Source of the DNA: JALJPB01 sp963933115 | GTDB lineage: Bacteria; Pseudomonadota; Gammaproteobacteria; Enterobacterales; Alteromonadaceae | Assembly (NCBI GenBank): GCA_963933115.1 | Contig: CAWVSL010000042.1 | Coordinates: forward strand, 1-25,281 | DNA length: 25,281 nucleotides | Direction: 5' to 3' | In this document: one piece after another, positions 16,381-24,457 of the stretch | How the letters are laid out: each line of letters begins with the position of its first letter | Numbering within the stretch: position 1 is the first letter of the stretch | The notes under the pieces: model-generated | Told to the model about the DNA's origin: nothing | Database searches by the model: none | What the model saw: only the letters and a program-made list of their open reading frames with translations | Translations under genes and position numbers: made by a program

Positions 16381-17157
16381 TTAAATACCATCCCCATCGG
16401 TATGTAAACCACATTCTCTTTGCATACCAGAGAAGCGAGTATCACTTTCATCCATACCCAAGGATAGGGGTTTAGTGCTGTGCACATCGCCTACAGAAAC
16501 ATAACCTTGATCCCATAAAGGATGATAAGGCAGTCCGTGTTTAGTGAGGTATTGATGAACATCTTTATTACTCCAATCAATAATTGGATGGACTTTAAAG
16601 CGGCCACGTAAAATACCAACTACCGATAAACTTTCTCTATGCTCAGATTGTTGGCGTCTGACACCTGAAAACCAAGTGTTTGCATTTAATTCTTTTAAAC
16701 CACGTTCTAGCGGTTCAACTTTATTTAAACGGTTATACTGCTTTAAAGAGGCTTCATCTATTGCCCATTGGTTGCCATATTTGGCTTGTTGCCAAGCGGC
16801 ACTTTCTTTAGCACTATAAACATGCAAGTTTAATTTGAGTTTCTCGGTTAACTGGTCAATAAATTGATAAGTTTCTGGAAATAAATGTCCCGTATCAGTA
16901 ATTAACACCGGAATGTCACTATTAATCTGAGTCATCATATGAAGCATAACGGCCGATTGAATACCAAAACTTGATGATAAAACAAAATGACTAGGCAAAT
17001 TTTCCATTGCCCATTCAATTCTCGCTACCGCCGTTTGGCTTTCTAATAATTCGTTCCACTGTTTAAGCCAAGGTGCTGGCAGCGACGCAGGCGAAAGGTT
17101 ATTAATCGGTGTTTGACCATCAACCATAGTCGAATTGGCTTGGGGTAAATTAATCAT
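16381..17157 (-). CDS. cysH: phosphoadenylyl-sulfate (PAPS) reductase
   Basis: Reduces PAPS to sulfite with thioredoxin or glutaredoxin electrons in assimilatory sulfate reduction. From ATG 17157 it is 258 residues; a longer frame from 17271 lies within cysI and does not match the family. The PP-loop-like SSSFGIQSAV, the ITDTGHLFPETYQF segment, FSGVRRQQS, and the C-terminal ECGLH with the catalytic Cys249 are all present. It is the only cysteine in the protein: the CC pairs that bind the Fe-S cluster of APS reductases are absent, so PAPS is the likely substrate. The C-terminus has a six-residue tail (TDGDGI) after ECGLH. The start overlaps the end of cysI by 8 bp, consistent with translational coupling. 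No clear terminator is seen in the 259 bp after its stop. Confidence 0.95.
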   Translation of the reverse strand: MINLPQANSTMVDGQTPINNLSPASLPAPWLKQWNELLESQTAVARIEWAMENLPSHFVLSSSFGIQSAVMLHMMTQINSDIPVLITDTGHLFPETYQFIDQLTEKLKLNLHVYSAKESAAWQQAKYGNQWAIDEASLKQYNRLNKVEPLERGLKELNANTWFSGVRRQQSEHRESLSVVGILRGRFKVHPIIDWSNKDVHQYLTKHGLPYHPLWDQGYVSVGDVHSTKPLSLGMDESDTRFSGMQRECGLHTDGDGI

Positions 17158-18880
17158 GAAAGTCCCTAGCGCTGACCTTAACTTCATCAACAATACCGAC
17201 ACGAATGACAAAGTCACCAAAGCATTCATTGCTATTACGTTCGACTGACCAGCGAGCGACCAATTGATCAATCTCTGTCAATAACGCTTGCTCAGATAAG
17301 TTTTCTTTATAAATTTTAGGAATACGGGTACCGGCTTTATTACCCCCTAAATACATATTGTACTTCCCTGGTCCCTTACCAATGAGACCAATTTCAGCTA
17401 GCATCGCTCTACCGCAACCATTAGGACAGCCGGTAACTCGAAGGATAATCGATTCGTCACTAATATTATGCTGAGCTAAAATACCTTCAACATCTGTCAC
17501 TAATCCAGGCAAGTAACGCTCAGCTTCGGCCATGGCTAATGGACAAGTTGGAAAAGCAACACATGCCATAGAGCTTTGACGTTGAACGGATACCGTGTCA
17601 TCAATCAAACCAAAATCACGGGCAATTTGCTCAATGTGTGCTTTATCTTGTTCACTAACCCCAGCAACAATTAAATTTTGGTTAGCGGTCATACGAAAAT
17701 CGCCCGTATGGACTTTTGCAATTTCAGCGACACCCGATTTTAAGGGCTTATTTAAAGTATCTAATAAACGACCATTTTCAATAAACAAGGTTAAGTGATA
17801 TTTATTATCAACACCTTCAACCCAACCAAAGCTATCACCACGGCTGGTAAATTCATAATGGCGGCTTTGTTCAAATTTTATACCCGCTCGTTTTTCTACT
17901 TCCGCTTTAAATACCGCTATACCTACACGATCTAAGGTGTATTTAGTTTTAGCATTTTTACGATTGACTCGGTTACCCCAGTCACGTTGAGTGGTAACAA
18001 CCGCTTCAGCAATATCCAAAGTTTTATCGAGGGGAATATAACCAAAATCGTCGGCACGGCGTGGATAAGTTAACTTATCACCATGAGTCATCGCTAAACC
18101 GCCGCCAACGAGCACGTTAAAACCAATTAACTTACCGTTATCACTAATGGCAACAAAATTTAAGTCGTTAGCATGAACATCAATGTCGTTTTTAGGTGGA
18201 ATAACCACCGTAGTTTTAAATTTACGTGGTAAATAGTTTTGACCTAAAATGGGCTCAACATCAGTCGTTTCGACTTTTTCTTTATCTAACCAAATTTCAG
18301 CATAGGCTCTAGATTTAGGCAATAAATGCTCACTGATCTTGGTTGCCCATAAATAAGCTTCTTGATGAAGTTCAGACTCAATAGGATTGGAGGTACAAAG
18401 TACGTTACGGTTGACGTCACCTGCGGTAGCAATTGAGTCGATACCTATATCGTTTAGGGTGCGGTGCATCAATTTAATATTCGGTTTTAACACGCCATGA
18501 AACTGAAAAGTTTGCCTAGTCGTTAATCGAATGCTGCCATAAGACGTATTGTCTTGGGCAAACTTATCAATAGCCAGCCATTGGGTAGGCGAGATAATAC
18601 CGCCGGGCATACGCGCACGTAACATAACGTTATGCAGTGGCTCTAATTTTTGCTTTTGACGCTCAGCTCGAATATCACGATCATCTTGTTGGTACATGCC
18701 ATGAACACGAATTAATTGCGAATTATCAGGGGTAAACCCCCCCGTGATTCGGTCTTTGAGATCTTCAGCAATAGTACCTCGTAAAAAGTTACTCTCGGCT
18801 TTCATTCTCTCGTTATCAGCAAGTTTACCGCTTACCACAAGTTCGACTTCATTTGTTTCTTTAGTGCTTGAAGTGCTCAT
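17150..18880 (-). CDS. cysI: sulfite reductase (NADPH) hemoprotein beta subunit
   Basis: Six-electron reduction of sulfite to sulfide on a coupled siroheme and 4Fe-4S cluster, with electrons from CysJ. Its 576 residues compare with 570 in E. coli. The four cluster ligands are seen at Cys440, Cys446 (CVAFPTC), Cys485 and Cys489 (TGCPNGC), the same spacing as E. coli 434/440/479/483. Siroheme-binding landmarks such as RLTTRQTFQFHG and GDVNRNVLCTSNP are also present. Its start codon shares one base with the cysJ stop (TAATG), and its end overlaps cysH, so cysJIH is a tightly packed operon. Confidence 0.97.
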   Translation of the reverse strand: MSTSSTKETNEVELVVSGKLADNERMKAESNFLRGTIAEDLKDRITGGFTPDNSQLIRVHGMYQQDDRDIRAERQKQKLEPLHNVMLRARMPGGIISPTQWLAIDKFAQDNTSYGSIRLTTRQTFQFHGVLKPNIKLMHRTLNDIGIDSIATAGDVNRNVLCTSNPIESELHQEAYLWATKISEHLLPKSRAYAEIWLDKEKVETTDVEPILGQNYLPRKFKTTVVIPPKNDIDVHANDLNFVAISDNGKLIGFNVLVGGGLAMTHGDKLTYPRRADDFGYIPLDKTLDIAEAVVTTQRDWGNRVNRKNAKTKYTLDRVGIAVFKAEVEKRAGIKFEQSRHYEFTSRGDSFGWVEGVDNKYHLTLFIENGRLLDTLNKPLKSGVAEIAKVHTGDFRMTANQNLIVAGVSEQDKAHIEQIARDFGLIDDTVSVQRQSSMACVAFPTCPLAMAEAERYLPGLVTDVEGILAQHNISDESIILRVTGCPNGCGRAMLAEIGLIGKGPGKYNMYLGGNKAGTRIPKIYKENLSEQALLTEIDQLVARWSVERNSNECFGDFVIRVGIVDEVKVSARDFHD

Positions 18881-20712
18881 TAATACACATCCTTCTGGTA
18901 ACGCTTACTGATACGTAAGTCTTTTAAATAGTGTTCGGCTTGCTCTGCTGTTAACTTGCCTTGCTCGGCTATAACATCAATAAGCGTTTGATGGACGTCT
19001 TTGGCCATACGATTAGCATCACCACAAATATAAAGATGAGCGCCTCGTTCAAGCCATGCAAACACCTCACTGCCTTGTTCTTTGATTCGGTCTTGCACAT
19101 AAATTTTTTCTTGCTGATCGCGAGAAAAAGCTAAGTCCAGTCGAGATACCAAACCAGATTTTAAGTAATTCTGCCATTCCACTTGGTATAAAAAGTCTTG
19201 AGTAAAGGTTTGATCACCAAAAAACATCCAATTGTCACCACTGGCCTCAACCGCTTCACGTTCTTGCATAAAAGCCCTAAAAGGGGCAACGCCGGTACCT
19301 GGCCCAATCATAATGACGGGTGTATCGTGGTTTGCTGGTAATCTGAAATTATCATTATGCTCAATAAAGACTTTAACGTTACCGCCCTCTTCTAGCTGCT
19401 GCGTTAAAAAGCTTGAGGCGCCACCAAATCGAGAATTTTCTTCACTTTGGTAACTCACTAAACCAACCGTTAAGTGCACTTCTTCTTCAACTTCCGCTTG
19501 GCTAGAGGCGATTGAATATAACCGTGGTGTAATTTTACGCAGCGCATCAACAAAATCTTGTGCTAACACCTTACCTGGATAAATTTTTACAACATCGATG
19601 ACTTGATGATTACCGGCAAATTCTCGTGTCGCATTTTTATCTTCTATGAGTTTAAGTAAAACTTCATTGCCCGATGTTTTCGCCCAAAATTCAATAAAAG
19701 CAGGCGCAGTTTGGGTGATTTCTAACTGCTCAATTAATGCATTGGCCAATGGTAATGTTATTTCATTACCTGATACTTTTATCGTAACCTGTTCATCGGC
19801 TAATAATGATAACGTTGTTAATAACTCATTTACTAACTCGCGACTATTATCAAACCATACGCCTAACGCATCCCCTGGCTGATAAGTGAGACCTGAGTCT
19901 GCTAAATCAATTTCAACATGAGCAACATTTTTAGCGGAGTCTCGGCCAGTAATTTGTTGGCTAACTAAGAGCTCTGCTGTGTATGGGTTTTTTTTATCGT
20001 ATTGACTACTAGTCACCTCAGCAATCGATAAATTCACAACATTAGCCAATGGTTCAGCTTGTTGAATTATTTCCTCTTTAAGGCTTTTTAAGACAATGTC
20101 AGACCAAGCCTTAACCTCGTCATCATAATCTAGATCACAATCTACACGCGCCGTTATTTGTTTTGCGCCTAAGGCTTGTAATCGTTCATCAAAGTCTTTA
20201 CCTGTTTGACAAAAGAACTCATAACTGGTGTCGCCTAACGATAAAACACTGTAGGACAAGTTAGGAAGTTTAGGGGCTTTTTTTGATGATAAAAAGTCAT
20301 AAAATGATAACGCATCATCTGGCGGTTCGCCTTCACCATTGGTGCTGGCAACAATAAGCAGGTAGCTTTCTGACTTTAAAGATTTAACTTTATAATCAGC
20401 GATATTTTTTAAATTAACGTTAATGCCTAAGGCACTAGCACTTTCACTCAGTTGCTTAGCAACACCTTTAGCATTACCTGTTTGCGATGCAAACAAAATA
20501 GTGAGTGTTTTATTGACTTGAGCCTGAACTGCATTGTCACTGGCAAGTTGTGCTACAGGTGAATTTTCACTCTTTGCTGCCAAGTAACCACTTGCCCAAG
20601 CAAGCTGTAAAGGCGAGTAACTGCCAATAGTTTGCTGCAAAGAGTCTAATTGGTTCGCATCCAATACTGCTTGCGTAGTATTTCTATTTAAATTTTGTTG
20701 TTCTGGCAACAT
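18880..20712 (-). CDS. cysJ: sulfite reductase (NADPH) flavoprotein alpha subunit
   Basis: Passes electrons from NADPH through FAD and FMN to CysI. The 610 residues carry, in order, a short N-terminal tail with LQLAWASGYLAA, a flavodoxin-like FMN domain (ILFASQTGNAKGVAKQLSE, then ASTNGEGEPPDDA), an FAD-binding domain with RLYSIASSQ, and an NADPH-binding domain with IGPGTGVAPFRAFMQER and a C-terminal DLRISKRYQKDVY. The protein is close to the 599 residues of E. coli. The ATG at 20712 has only a weak upstream ribosome-binding site (GGTGA, somewhat distant). It heads the cysJIH operon, and a symmetric site that may bind CysB lies 81-99 bp upstream. Confidence 0.97.
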   Translation of the reverse strand: MLPEQQNLNRNTTQAVLDANQLDSLQQTIGSYSPLQLAWASGYLAAKSENSPVAQLASDNAVQAQVNKTLTILFASQTGNAKGVAKQLSESASALGINVNLKNIADYKVKSLKSESYLLIVASTNGEGEPPDDALSFYDFLSSKKAPKLPNLSYSVLSLGDTSYEFFCQTGKDFDERLQALGAKQITARVDCDLDYDDEVKAWSDIVLKSLKEEIIQQAEPLANVVNLSIAEVTSSQYDKKNPYTAELLVSQQITGRDSAKNVAHVEIDLADSGLTYQPGDALGVWFDNSRELVNELLTTLSLLADEQVTIKVSGNEITLPLANALIEQLEITQTAPAFIEFWAKTSGNEVLLKLIEDKNATREFAGNHQVIDVVKIYPGKVLAQDFVDALRKITPRLYSIASSQAEVEEEVHLTVGLVSYQSEENSRFGGASSFLTQQLEEGGNVKVFIEHNDNFRLPANHDTPVIMIGPGTGVAPFRAFMQEREAVEASGDNWMFFGDQTFTQDFLYQVEWQNYLKSGLVSRLDLAFSRDQQEKIYVQDRIKEQGSEVFAWLERGAHLYICGDANRMAKDVHQTLIDVIAEQGKLTAEQAEHYLKDLRISKRYQKDVY

Positions 20713-20792
20713 AGCGATTATTCACCCATATCAATTAATGTTGCTAGGATAGACAACTAAGCTAAACTTTAAAAGGATTAGATAACGATTTT

Positions 20793-20811
20793 TTATTCCA
20801 AAAACGAATAA
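20793..20811. promoter_or_regulatory. CysB-like inverted repeat upstream of cysJIH
   Basis: TTATTC (20793-20798) and GAATAA (20806-20811) form a perfect inverted repeat around CAAAAAC. CysB, the LysR-type activator of cysteine biosynthesis genes, binds AT-rich sites with similar TTATTC/GAATAA half-sites in enteric bacteria. Its place 81-99 bp before the cysJ ATG fits an activator site. Assigning it to CysB is inference. Confidence 0.5.
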
Positions 20812-21104
20812 GGAAGAGTGGATAAAATAGTACCCTTTACCCTCAAGCTTAACTTTTATAATCGTCCCGGTGATTTATCGACTATTTATCTGTTAAAACT
20901 CAGACCACACACCACTTTAAATTAATCTTAACAAGTTGATTAAGTTAGTAAAATTATGGTGTGGCTCTCAATTTTTCAAGCTGTGGTGCGGACCTATTAA
21001 TTTATGTAACATTACCCAAGCGACTAAAGCTTAACAGTACAAAAATAATTATAGAGGTGTTTGAGCTTTAAAGAGTGACTCGATAATTTAAAGAGATAGG
21101 TATA

Positions 21105-21142
21105 AAAAATCCCAAGGTGTTAATTAACACCTTGGGATTTTT
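21105..21142. terminator. 38-bp perfect palindrome, bidirectional terminator
   Basis: AAAAATCCCAAGGTGTTAA and its exact complement TTAACACCTTGGGATTTTT meet without a spacer, giving a 38-bp perfect palindrome. Read on the minus strand it has a G/C-containing stem followed by a T tract and lies 31 bp past the stop codon of the TIGR04219 gene, so it ends that cluster. Confidence 0.88.
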
Positions 21143-21173
21143 ATAATGGCTTAATGATTACATTATATAACCA

Positions 21174-21947
21174 TTAAAAGTGAATGATTGTACCAAGGTA
21201 AACACCATCAAAAGTTAAGTCGGCATAGAGGTCATCAAGATCCTCTAAGTCAAGTTTAACTGAACGGTAACCAAGTGTGACATCTAAGTCTACAACTAAG
21301 TTATCTAACACGGCATAGCTAACGCCCACTTGGTAATCATGAATGCTATTGCCATCGTAAGAAATCATATTACCTTCAGCAAAAATATTAAAGCCGGTAA
21401 ATGGCAAACCAATGATAACCGAACCGTAAAGCATAGGAATTACAGCTTGAACATCAACTGTCTCAGAAAATTGAGGGTCAACATTCAAAGTGGTCACATT
21501 AATTTCACCATCGAAATCTCGCGCGGTAATACCAATATCAAAGGTAATTAAGTCATTATCAAGAATTTCATAATAAAGCGTATAGTCAATATAACCCATA
21601 TTAAAGGTAGTATTTGCTGAAGAATCAGCGGGAAAGCTTATATCGCCAAAAGAAAAATCATCGCCAAGGGTTGTAAGCCCGTCAGTATCTAGGGTTGTTG
21701 ATGACATTTTAATATTAGGGATTAATGGGATTGGGTGCTCAAGTGCAACATAAAAACTAGCTTGTTGTTGATCCTCTAGCGTAAAGTCTTGAAGCACAAC
21801 ATTACCTTGGCCATCATCTTCACCAAAAGTACCCGCAGCAGCCGCATTCCAAACATGACCACCAATATATAAACCTAAAAGCGTATCTGCTTGAACACTA
21901 GCTGACAACAATGTAGCGACGCTAGCCGCAAGTACCAATTTTTTCAT
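21174..21947 (-). CDS. TIGR04219 family outer-membrane beta-barrel protein
   Basis: A 257-residue exported protein with a signal peptide (MKKLVLAASVATLLSASVQA, probable cut before Asp21). The rest alternates polar and hydrophobic residues, with many acidic and aromatic positions, and ends in Phe (TIIHF), as outer-membrane barrels do. The LLGLYIGGHVWNAAAAGTFG start and general layout match what I recall of the TIGR04219 family of gammaproteobacterial outer-membrane proteins, whose function is unknown. A stretch like SFGDISFPADSSANTTF is probably in an external loop. It is the last gene of the PCu(A)C-DUF2333-OMP cluster, starting 5 bp after DUF2333, and is followed by a palindromic terminator. 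Confidence 0.85.
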   Translation of the reverse strand: MKKLVLAASVATLLSASVQADTLLGLYIGGHVWNAAAAGTFGEDDGQGNVVLQDFTLEDQQQASFYVALEHPIPLIPNIKMSSTTLDTDGLTTLGDDFSFGDISFPADSSANTTFNMGYIDYTLYYEILDNDLITFDIGITARDFDGEINVTTLNVDPQFSETVDVQAVIPMLYGSVIIGLPFTGFNIFAEGNMISYDGNSIHDYQVGVSYAVLDNLVVDLDVTLGYRSVKLDLEDLDDLYADLTFDGVYLGTIIHF

Positions 21948-21952
21948 CTTCT

Positions 21953-22942
21953 CTATCCTTGACTAAGTAAATCATTTAAATCGATTAGAGCTGCATTAGC
22001 TCGTGATATATAGTTGGCCATTACCAAAGAGTGGTTAGCTAACAAACCAAAGCCGCTACCATTAAGAATGATTGGACTCCAAACCGATTGCTGACTCTCT
22101 TCTAATTCGCGAACTATTTGCTGGACGCTTATTTTAGCATTTTTTTTCTCTAAAACATCATTAAAATCAATCTCTACTGCTTTTAAAAAGTGTAATAGCG
22201 CCCAACAGGCACCACGAGCCTCAAAAAATTCATCATCAATTTTCCACCAACTGGTTTTTAATTCAATAAGAGAGCTACTGTAATTTGTTTGTTGTGCAGC
22301 ACTATCGCCGGCTAAATCATTATTGATTTGTTCACGGCCAACACTGGCACTTAATCGTTGAGAATAACTGCCTAAGCGTTTAGATGCCTCATTGAGCCAG
22401 TCACGTAAATTATCAGTACGGGCATAAAACTGTGAGGGGTTTTGTGGGTCGCTCAGCGCTGTACGGTAAGTATATAATAACTTAATGGCATCACCGTACT
22501 CACCTTCGGCACTCGGCATTGCCCAGTTTCGGTGATTAATATTAAGCAGCGGATGGGCTTTTTTGAGATATTCATCTTCTAACGATTGCGATTGTGAGCG
22601 GCTAAAGTCTTTTCGCATAATAAGGCTCAGATCACGAACCATCTCTAAAACTCCAAATTCCCAAGCCGGGATATTATCGAGAAAATAAGAAGGTGGTAAG
22701 GCGTCGTTCGATAAGTAACCACCCGGTTTATTCAGCAGGGTTTCAGACACTCGGATCAGCGCTGTGGTGGTGGTATAACCAACAACAGGCACCACATTTT
22801 GTGCTTTAGCATCTTTGACAACTTCGGCACGAATATCTATTTCACTTGGTTCAAAGCTCCAATACATTCCCAGACCATAGAGTAAAAAGATAATACCGAC
22901 AAAAATAATGCCTATGGTTTTGACTGAAAAGTTAACCTTCAT
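21953..22942 (-). CDS. DUF2333 family protein, membrane-anchored
   Basis: A 329-residue protein with a single N-terminal membrane helix (about residues 9-29: IGIIFVGIIFLLYGLGMYW) and a helical periplasmic part, matching the DUF2333 (PF10095) family of unknown function. Landmarks are PGGYLSNDALPPSYFLDNIP, WEFGVLEMVRDL, RDFSRSQSQS-like and FYARTDNLRDWLNEASKRLG. ATG 22942 follows AGGAA. It sits 9 bp after PCu(A)C, with its Shine-Dalgarno overlapping that stop region, and 5 bp before the outer-membrane protein, so the three are one operon. A role in the cell envelope is suggested only by context. Confidence 0.87.
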   Translation of the reverse strand: MKVNFSVKTIGIIFVGIIFLLYGLGMYWSFEPSEIDIRAEVVKDAKAQNVVPVVGYTTTTALIRVSETLLNKPGGYLSNDALPPSYFLDNIPAWEFGVLEMVRDLSLIMRKDFSRSQSQSLEDEYLKKAHPLLNINHRNWAMPSAEGEYGDAIKLLYTYRTALSDPQNPSQFYARTDNLRDWLNEASKRLGSYSQRLSASVGREQINNDLAGDSAAQQTNYSSSLIELKTSWWKIDDEFFEARGACWALLHFLKAVEIDFNDVLEKKNAKISVQQIVRELEESQQSVWSPIILNGSGFGLLANHSLVMANYISRANAALIDLNDLLSQG

Positions 22943-22951
22943 AACGAGTTC

Positions 22952-23416
22952 CTAATGATGATGTTTCTTACGTTTAATGCCTTGTACGGGTAATTGCACT
23001 TCAACATTTGCGTGTGAAGAAAAATGTAAGGTAAGTGTGATCAAATCACCCTGTTTTAAAGGTTCTTTAATATCAAAAATCATCAGGTGCAAACCTGACG
23101 GTTGTAATATAACAGTCTCCATACGGTTAATAAGGATAGACTCTAACTGACGCATGCTCATCATGCCATTTGACATACTATGCTCATGCATTTCAATTCT
23201 AGCAGAAACCTTACTGCTAACCCCCACTAATGTCACTGATTTTTCACTCGTATTTGTTAAGGTCATATAAGCAGACGAAATGGTGGTACCAGGAATAGAC
23301 TCGCGAATAAAACCCTCTGTTACTGTCAAGTTTTGTGCTTGCACTGAGGCCACTAACATCAACAATAAAAAGCTTGTGATTGTTTTACTTAATGTCGGTA
23401 TGATTTTTTTCATCAC
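22952..23416 (-). CDS. periplasmic copper chaperone, PCu(A)C family
   Basis: A 154-residue exported protein of the PCu(A)C (DUF461) family, which delivers Cu(I) to the CuA centre of cytochrome oxidase. The signal peptide MMKKIIPTLSKTITSFLLLM plus LVASVQA is cut before Gln28. The copper motif H-M-X10-M-X21-H-X-M is visible: His77, Met88, His110 and Met112, with extra His79, Met81, Met85 and Met86 nearby. The C-terminus is basic and His-rich (KRKKHHH), which could bind metal too. Two start codons sit side by side (23416, 23413). AGGA is 12 bases before the first, slightly far. A promoter-like TACAAT lies at 23463-23458. Oxidase genes are not in the window, so the partner is unknown. Confidence 0.9.
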   Translation of the reverse strand: MMKKIIPTLSKTITSFLLLMLVASVQAQNLTVTEGFIRESIPGTTISSAYMTLTNTSEKSVTLVGVSSKVSARIEMHEHSMSNGMMSMRQLESILINRMETVILQPSGLHLMIFDIKEPLKQGDLITLTLHFSSHANVEVQLPVQGIKRKKHHH

Positions 23417-23457
23417 TGATATACATCCTGTCTTTAAAATTTGATTGAGATAGCACT

Positions 23458-23463
23458 ATTGTA
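23458..23463 (-). promoter_or_regulatory. candidate -10 box for the PCu(A)C operon
   Basis: TACAAT on the minus strand, 42-47 bp before the start codon, with only a poor -35 at the proper distance. The tandem repeat array begins about 57 bp upstream of it, where an activator might bind. Confidence 0.3.
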
Positions 23464-23519
23464 ACTAAGCTAGAAAAAAATGGGTAACTTAAATAGATAA
23501 CTTAAAAGCATAAGCTAAG

Positions 23520-23621
23520 GAGCTGAATCAAAGTGCTGAGTTTAAGGGCCGAGTTAAAGGGCTGAATCAAAAGTCTGAGTTAAAAGTCTCAGTTAAAAGT
23601 CGGAGTTAAAAGTCTGGTTAA
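23520..23621. repeat. degenerate ~13-bp tandem repeat, about 8 units
   Basis: Eight units of mostly 13 bp (12 to 14), each of the form G-(T/G)-C-T/G-GAGTTAAAA, such as GTCTGAGTTAAAA, GTCTCAGTTAAAA and GTCGGAGTTAAAA; the left units are more diverged (AGCTGAATCAAA, GTGCTGAGTTTAA). The last copy is truncated. Units follow each other without spacers, so this is a minisatellite, not a CRISPR. It lies between the stop of the small membrane protein and the PCu(A)C gene and codes for nothing evident; 13 bp is not a multiple of three. Confidence 0.85.
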
Positions 23622-23677
23622 CTCACTTATTTTATTGGCGGAAATATTGATCTTTCGTTAGCGTTTCTGTAGAGATC

Positions 23678-24019
23678 TTATACCTCAGCGTTTTTACAGT
23701 TGTTACGCGTGACGAGCCAAATCAACACGGCAATAAGTAAAATTGGCCAAAATACATCAACCATTACCATCACAATACCGCCCAACACTAATAACGTAAT
23801 AAAAATCACTGAGCCAAAAACACTAAAGACAATCGCTAAAGCGACTAACACTAATAATACCGCAACTAAAGCAGACACGCCTATCGCTTTTAATGGCGCC
23901 ATTAATTCATTATCCACATAAACATCAACATTAAGCATTTCAATAACACTGACACCTAAAACATAAGTTAAAAATAATGTCGCAAATAGGGCTAGCATCA
24001 ATGATTTAACAAAGGTCAT
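23678..24019 (-). CDS. small hydrophobic membrane protein in the psp cluster
   Basis: A 113-residue, very hydrophobic protein. Predicted membrane segments lie at about 4-26, 44-68 and 70-100 (the last may be two short helices); a short loop with NVDVYVDNELMAPLK sits between the first two, and the C-terminus is polar (RNNCKNAEV). I do not recognise the family. ATG 24019 follows GGAGGA, a strong ribosome-binding site. It is 71 bp downstream of pspC on the same strand, so it probably works with the phage-shock proteins, perhaps in place of PspB or PspD or as an envelope-stress partner. That is inference from position. Confidence 0.8.
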   Translation of the reverse strand: MTFVKSLMLALFATLFLTYVLGVSVIEMLNVDVYVDNELMAPLKAIGVSALVAVLLVLVALAIVFSVFGSVIFITLLVLGGIVMVMVDVFWPILLIAVLIWLVTRNNCKNAEV

Positions 24020-24090
24020 TATTCCTCCAAAGCGTTCACTTGTCGTTATCGTTAGGGCTATCTTTATCGCTTGATAACACCTTAAAATTT

Positions 24091-24303
24091 CTACTGACTA
24101 TTGGGCATTAACAGCGTCGCCACTATATATGCCACACCTACCGCTACGGGAAAGGTAATCAATGCAATAATAGTCGCAATACGAATAGCTAAACGGGGTA
24201 AGTCGTAATATTTTGCAATACCTGCACAAACACCTGAAAGTTTTTTATAACGACTATCTTTGGTTAATGTTTTTTCTACTTTATAACTTGGTTGATATTT
24301 CAT
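24091..24303 (-). CDS. pspC: PspC domain protein
   Basis: A 70-residue protein containing just the PspC domain (PF04024): KKLSGVCAGIAKYYDLPRLAIRIATII, in pieces, followed by one membrane helix (about 42-66) ending in TLLMPNSQ. E. coli PspC has 119 residues and a longer cytoplasmic part, so this is the short, stand-alone form. A strong GAGGAG precedes ATG 24303. PspC senses or relays inner-membrane stress to the PspA system in enteric bacteria. pspA is 154 bp upstream and the unrecognised membrane protein 71 bp downstream. No pspB is found. Confidence 0.88.
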   Translation of the reverse strand: MKYQPSYKVEKTLTKDSRYKKLSGVCAGIAKYYDLPRLAIRIATIIALITFPVAVGVAYIVATLLMPNSQ

Positions 24304-24457
24304 TACCCACTCCTCACTTATTATTTAATCCGTTATGACATCGGCTTAATAATAACGTTGAAGGCTAACTGCCCTCCAACATTTATTACCGATATTTATT
24401 ACCCATCTTTATTACTAATAGAGTATTGTTATGCCTCACTTACTATCGTTATTTAAC

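Larger units (their letters stand above)
20713..21173. other. intergenic region upstream of cysJ, 461 bp
   Basis: Contains the cysJ leader, the CysB-like inverted repeat (20793-20811), a structured stretch from about 20900 to 20965, where CACACCA (20908-20914) can pair with TGGTGTG (20957-20963) and TTAATC (20922-20927) with GATTAA (20938-20943), and the terminator palindrome at 21105-21142. No open reading frame of note and no recognised RNA gene is present. The role of the middle part is unknown. Confidence 0.5.

Noticed and set aside
21330..21551. Antisense frames inside genes, e.g. 73 codons opposite the outer-membrane protein and others opposite fadB, cysI and cysJ
   Set aside because: They have no family resemblance, no ribosome-binding site and follow from the codon use of the real genes on the other strand.
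23520..23621. The repeat array as a CRISPR
   Set aside because: Units of about 13 bp touch each other with no unique spacers and no cas gene is present.
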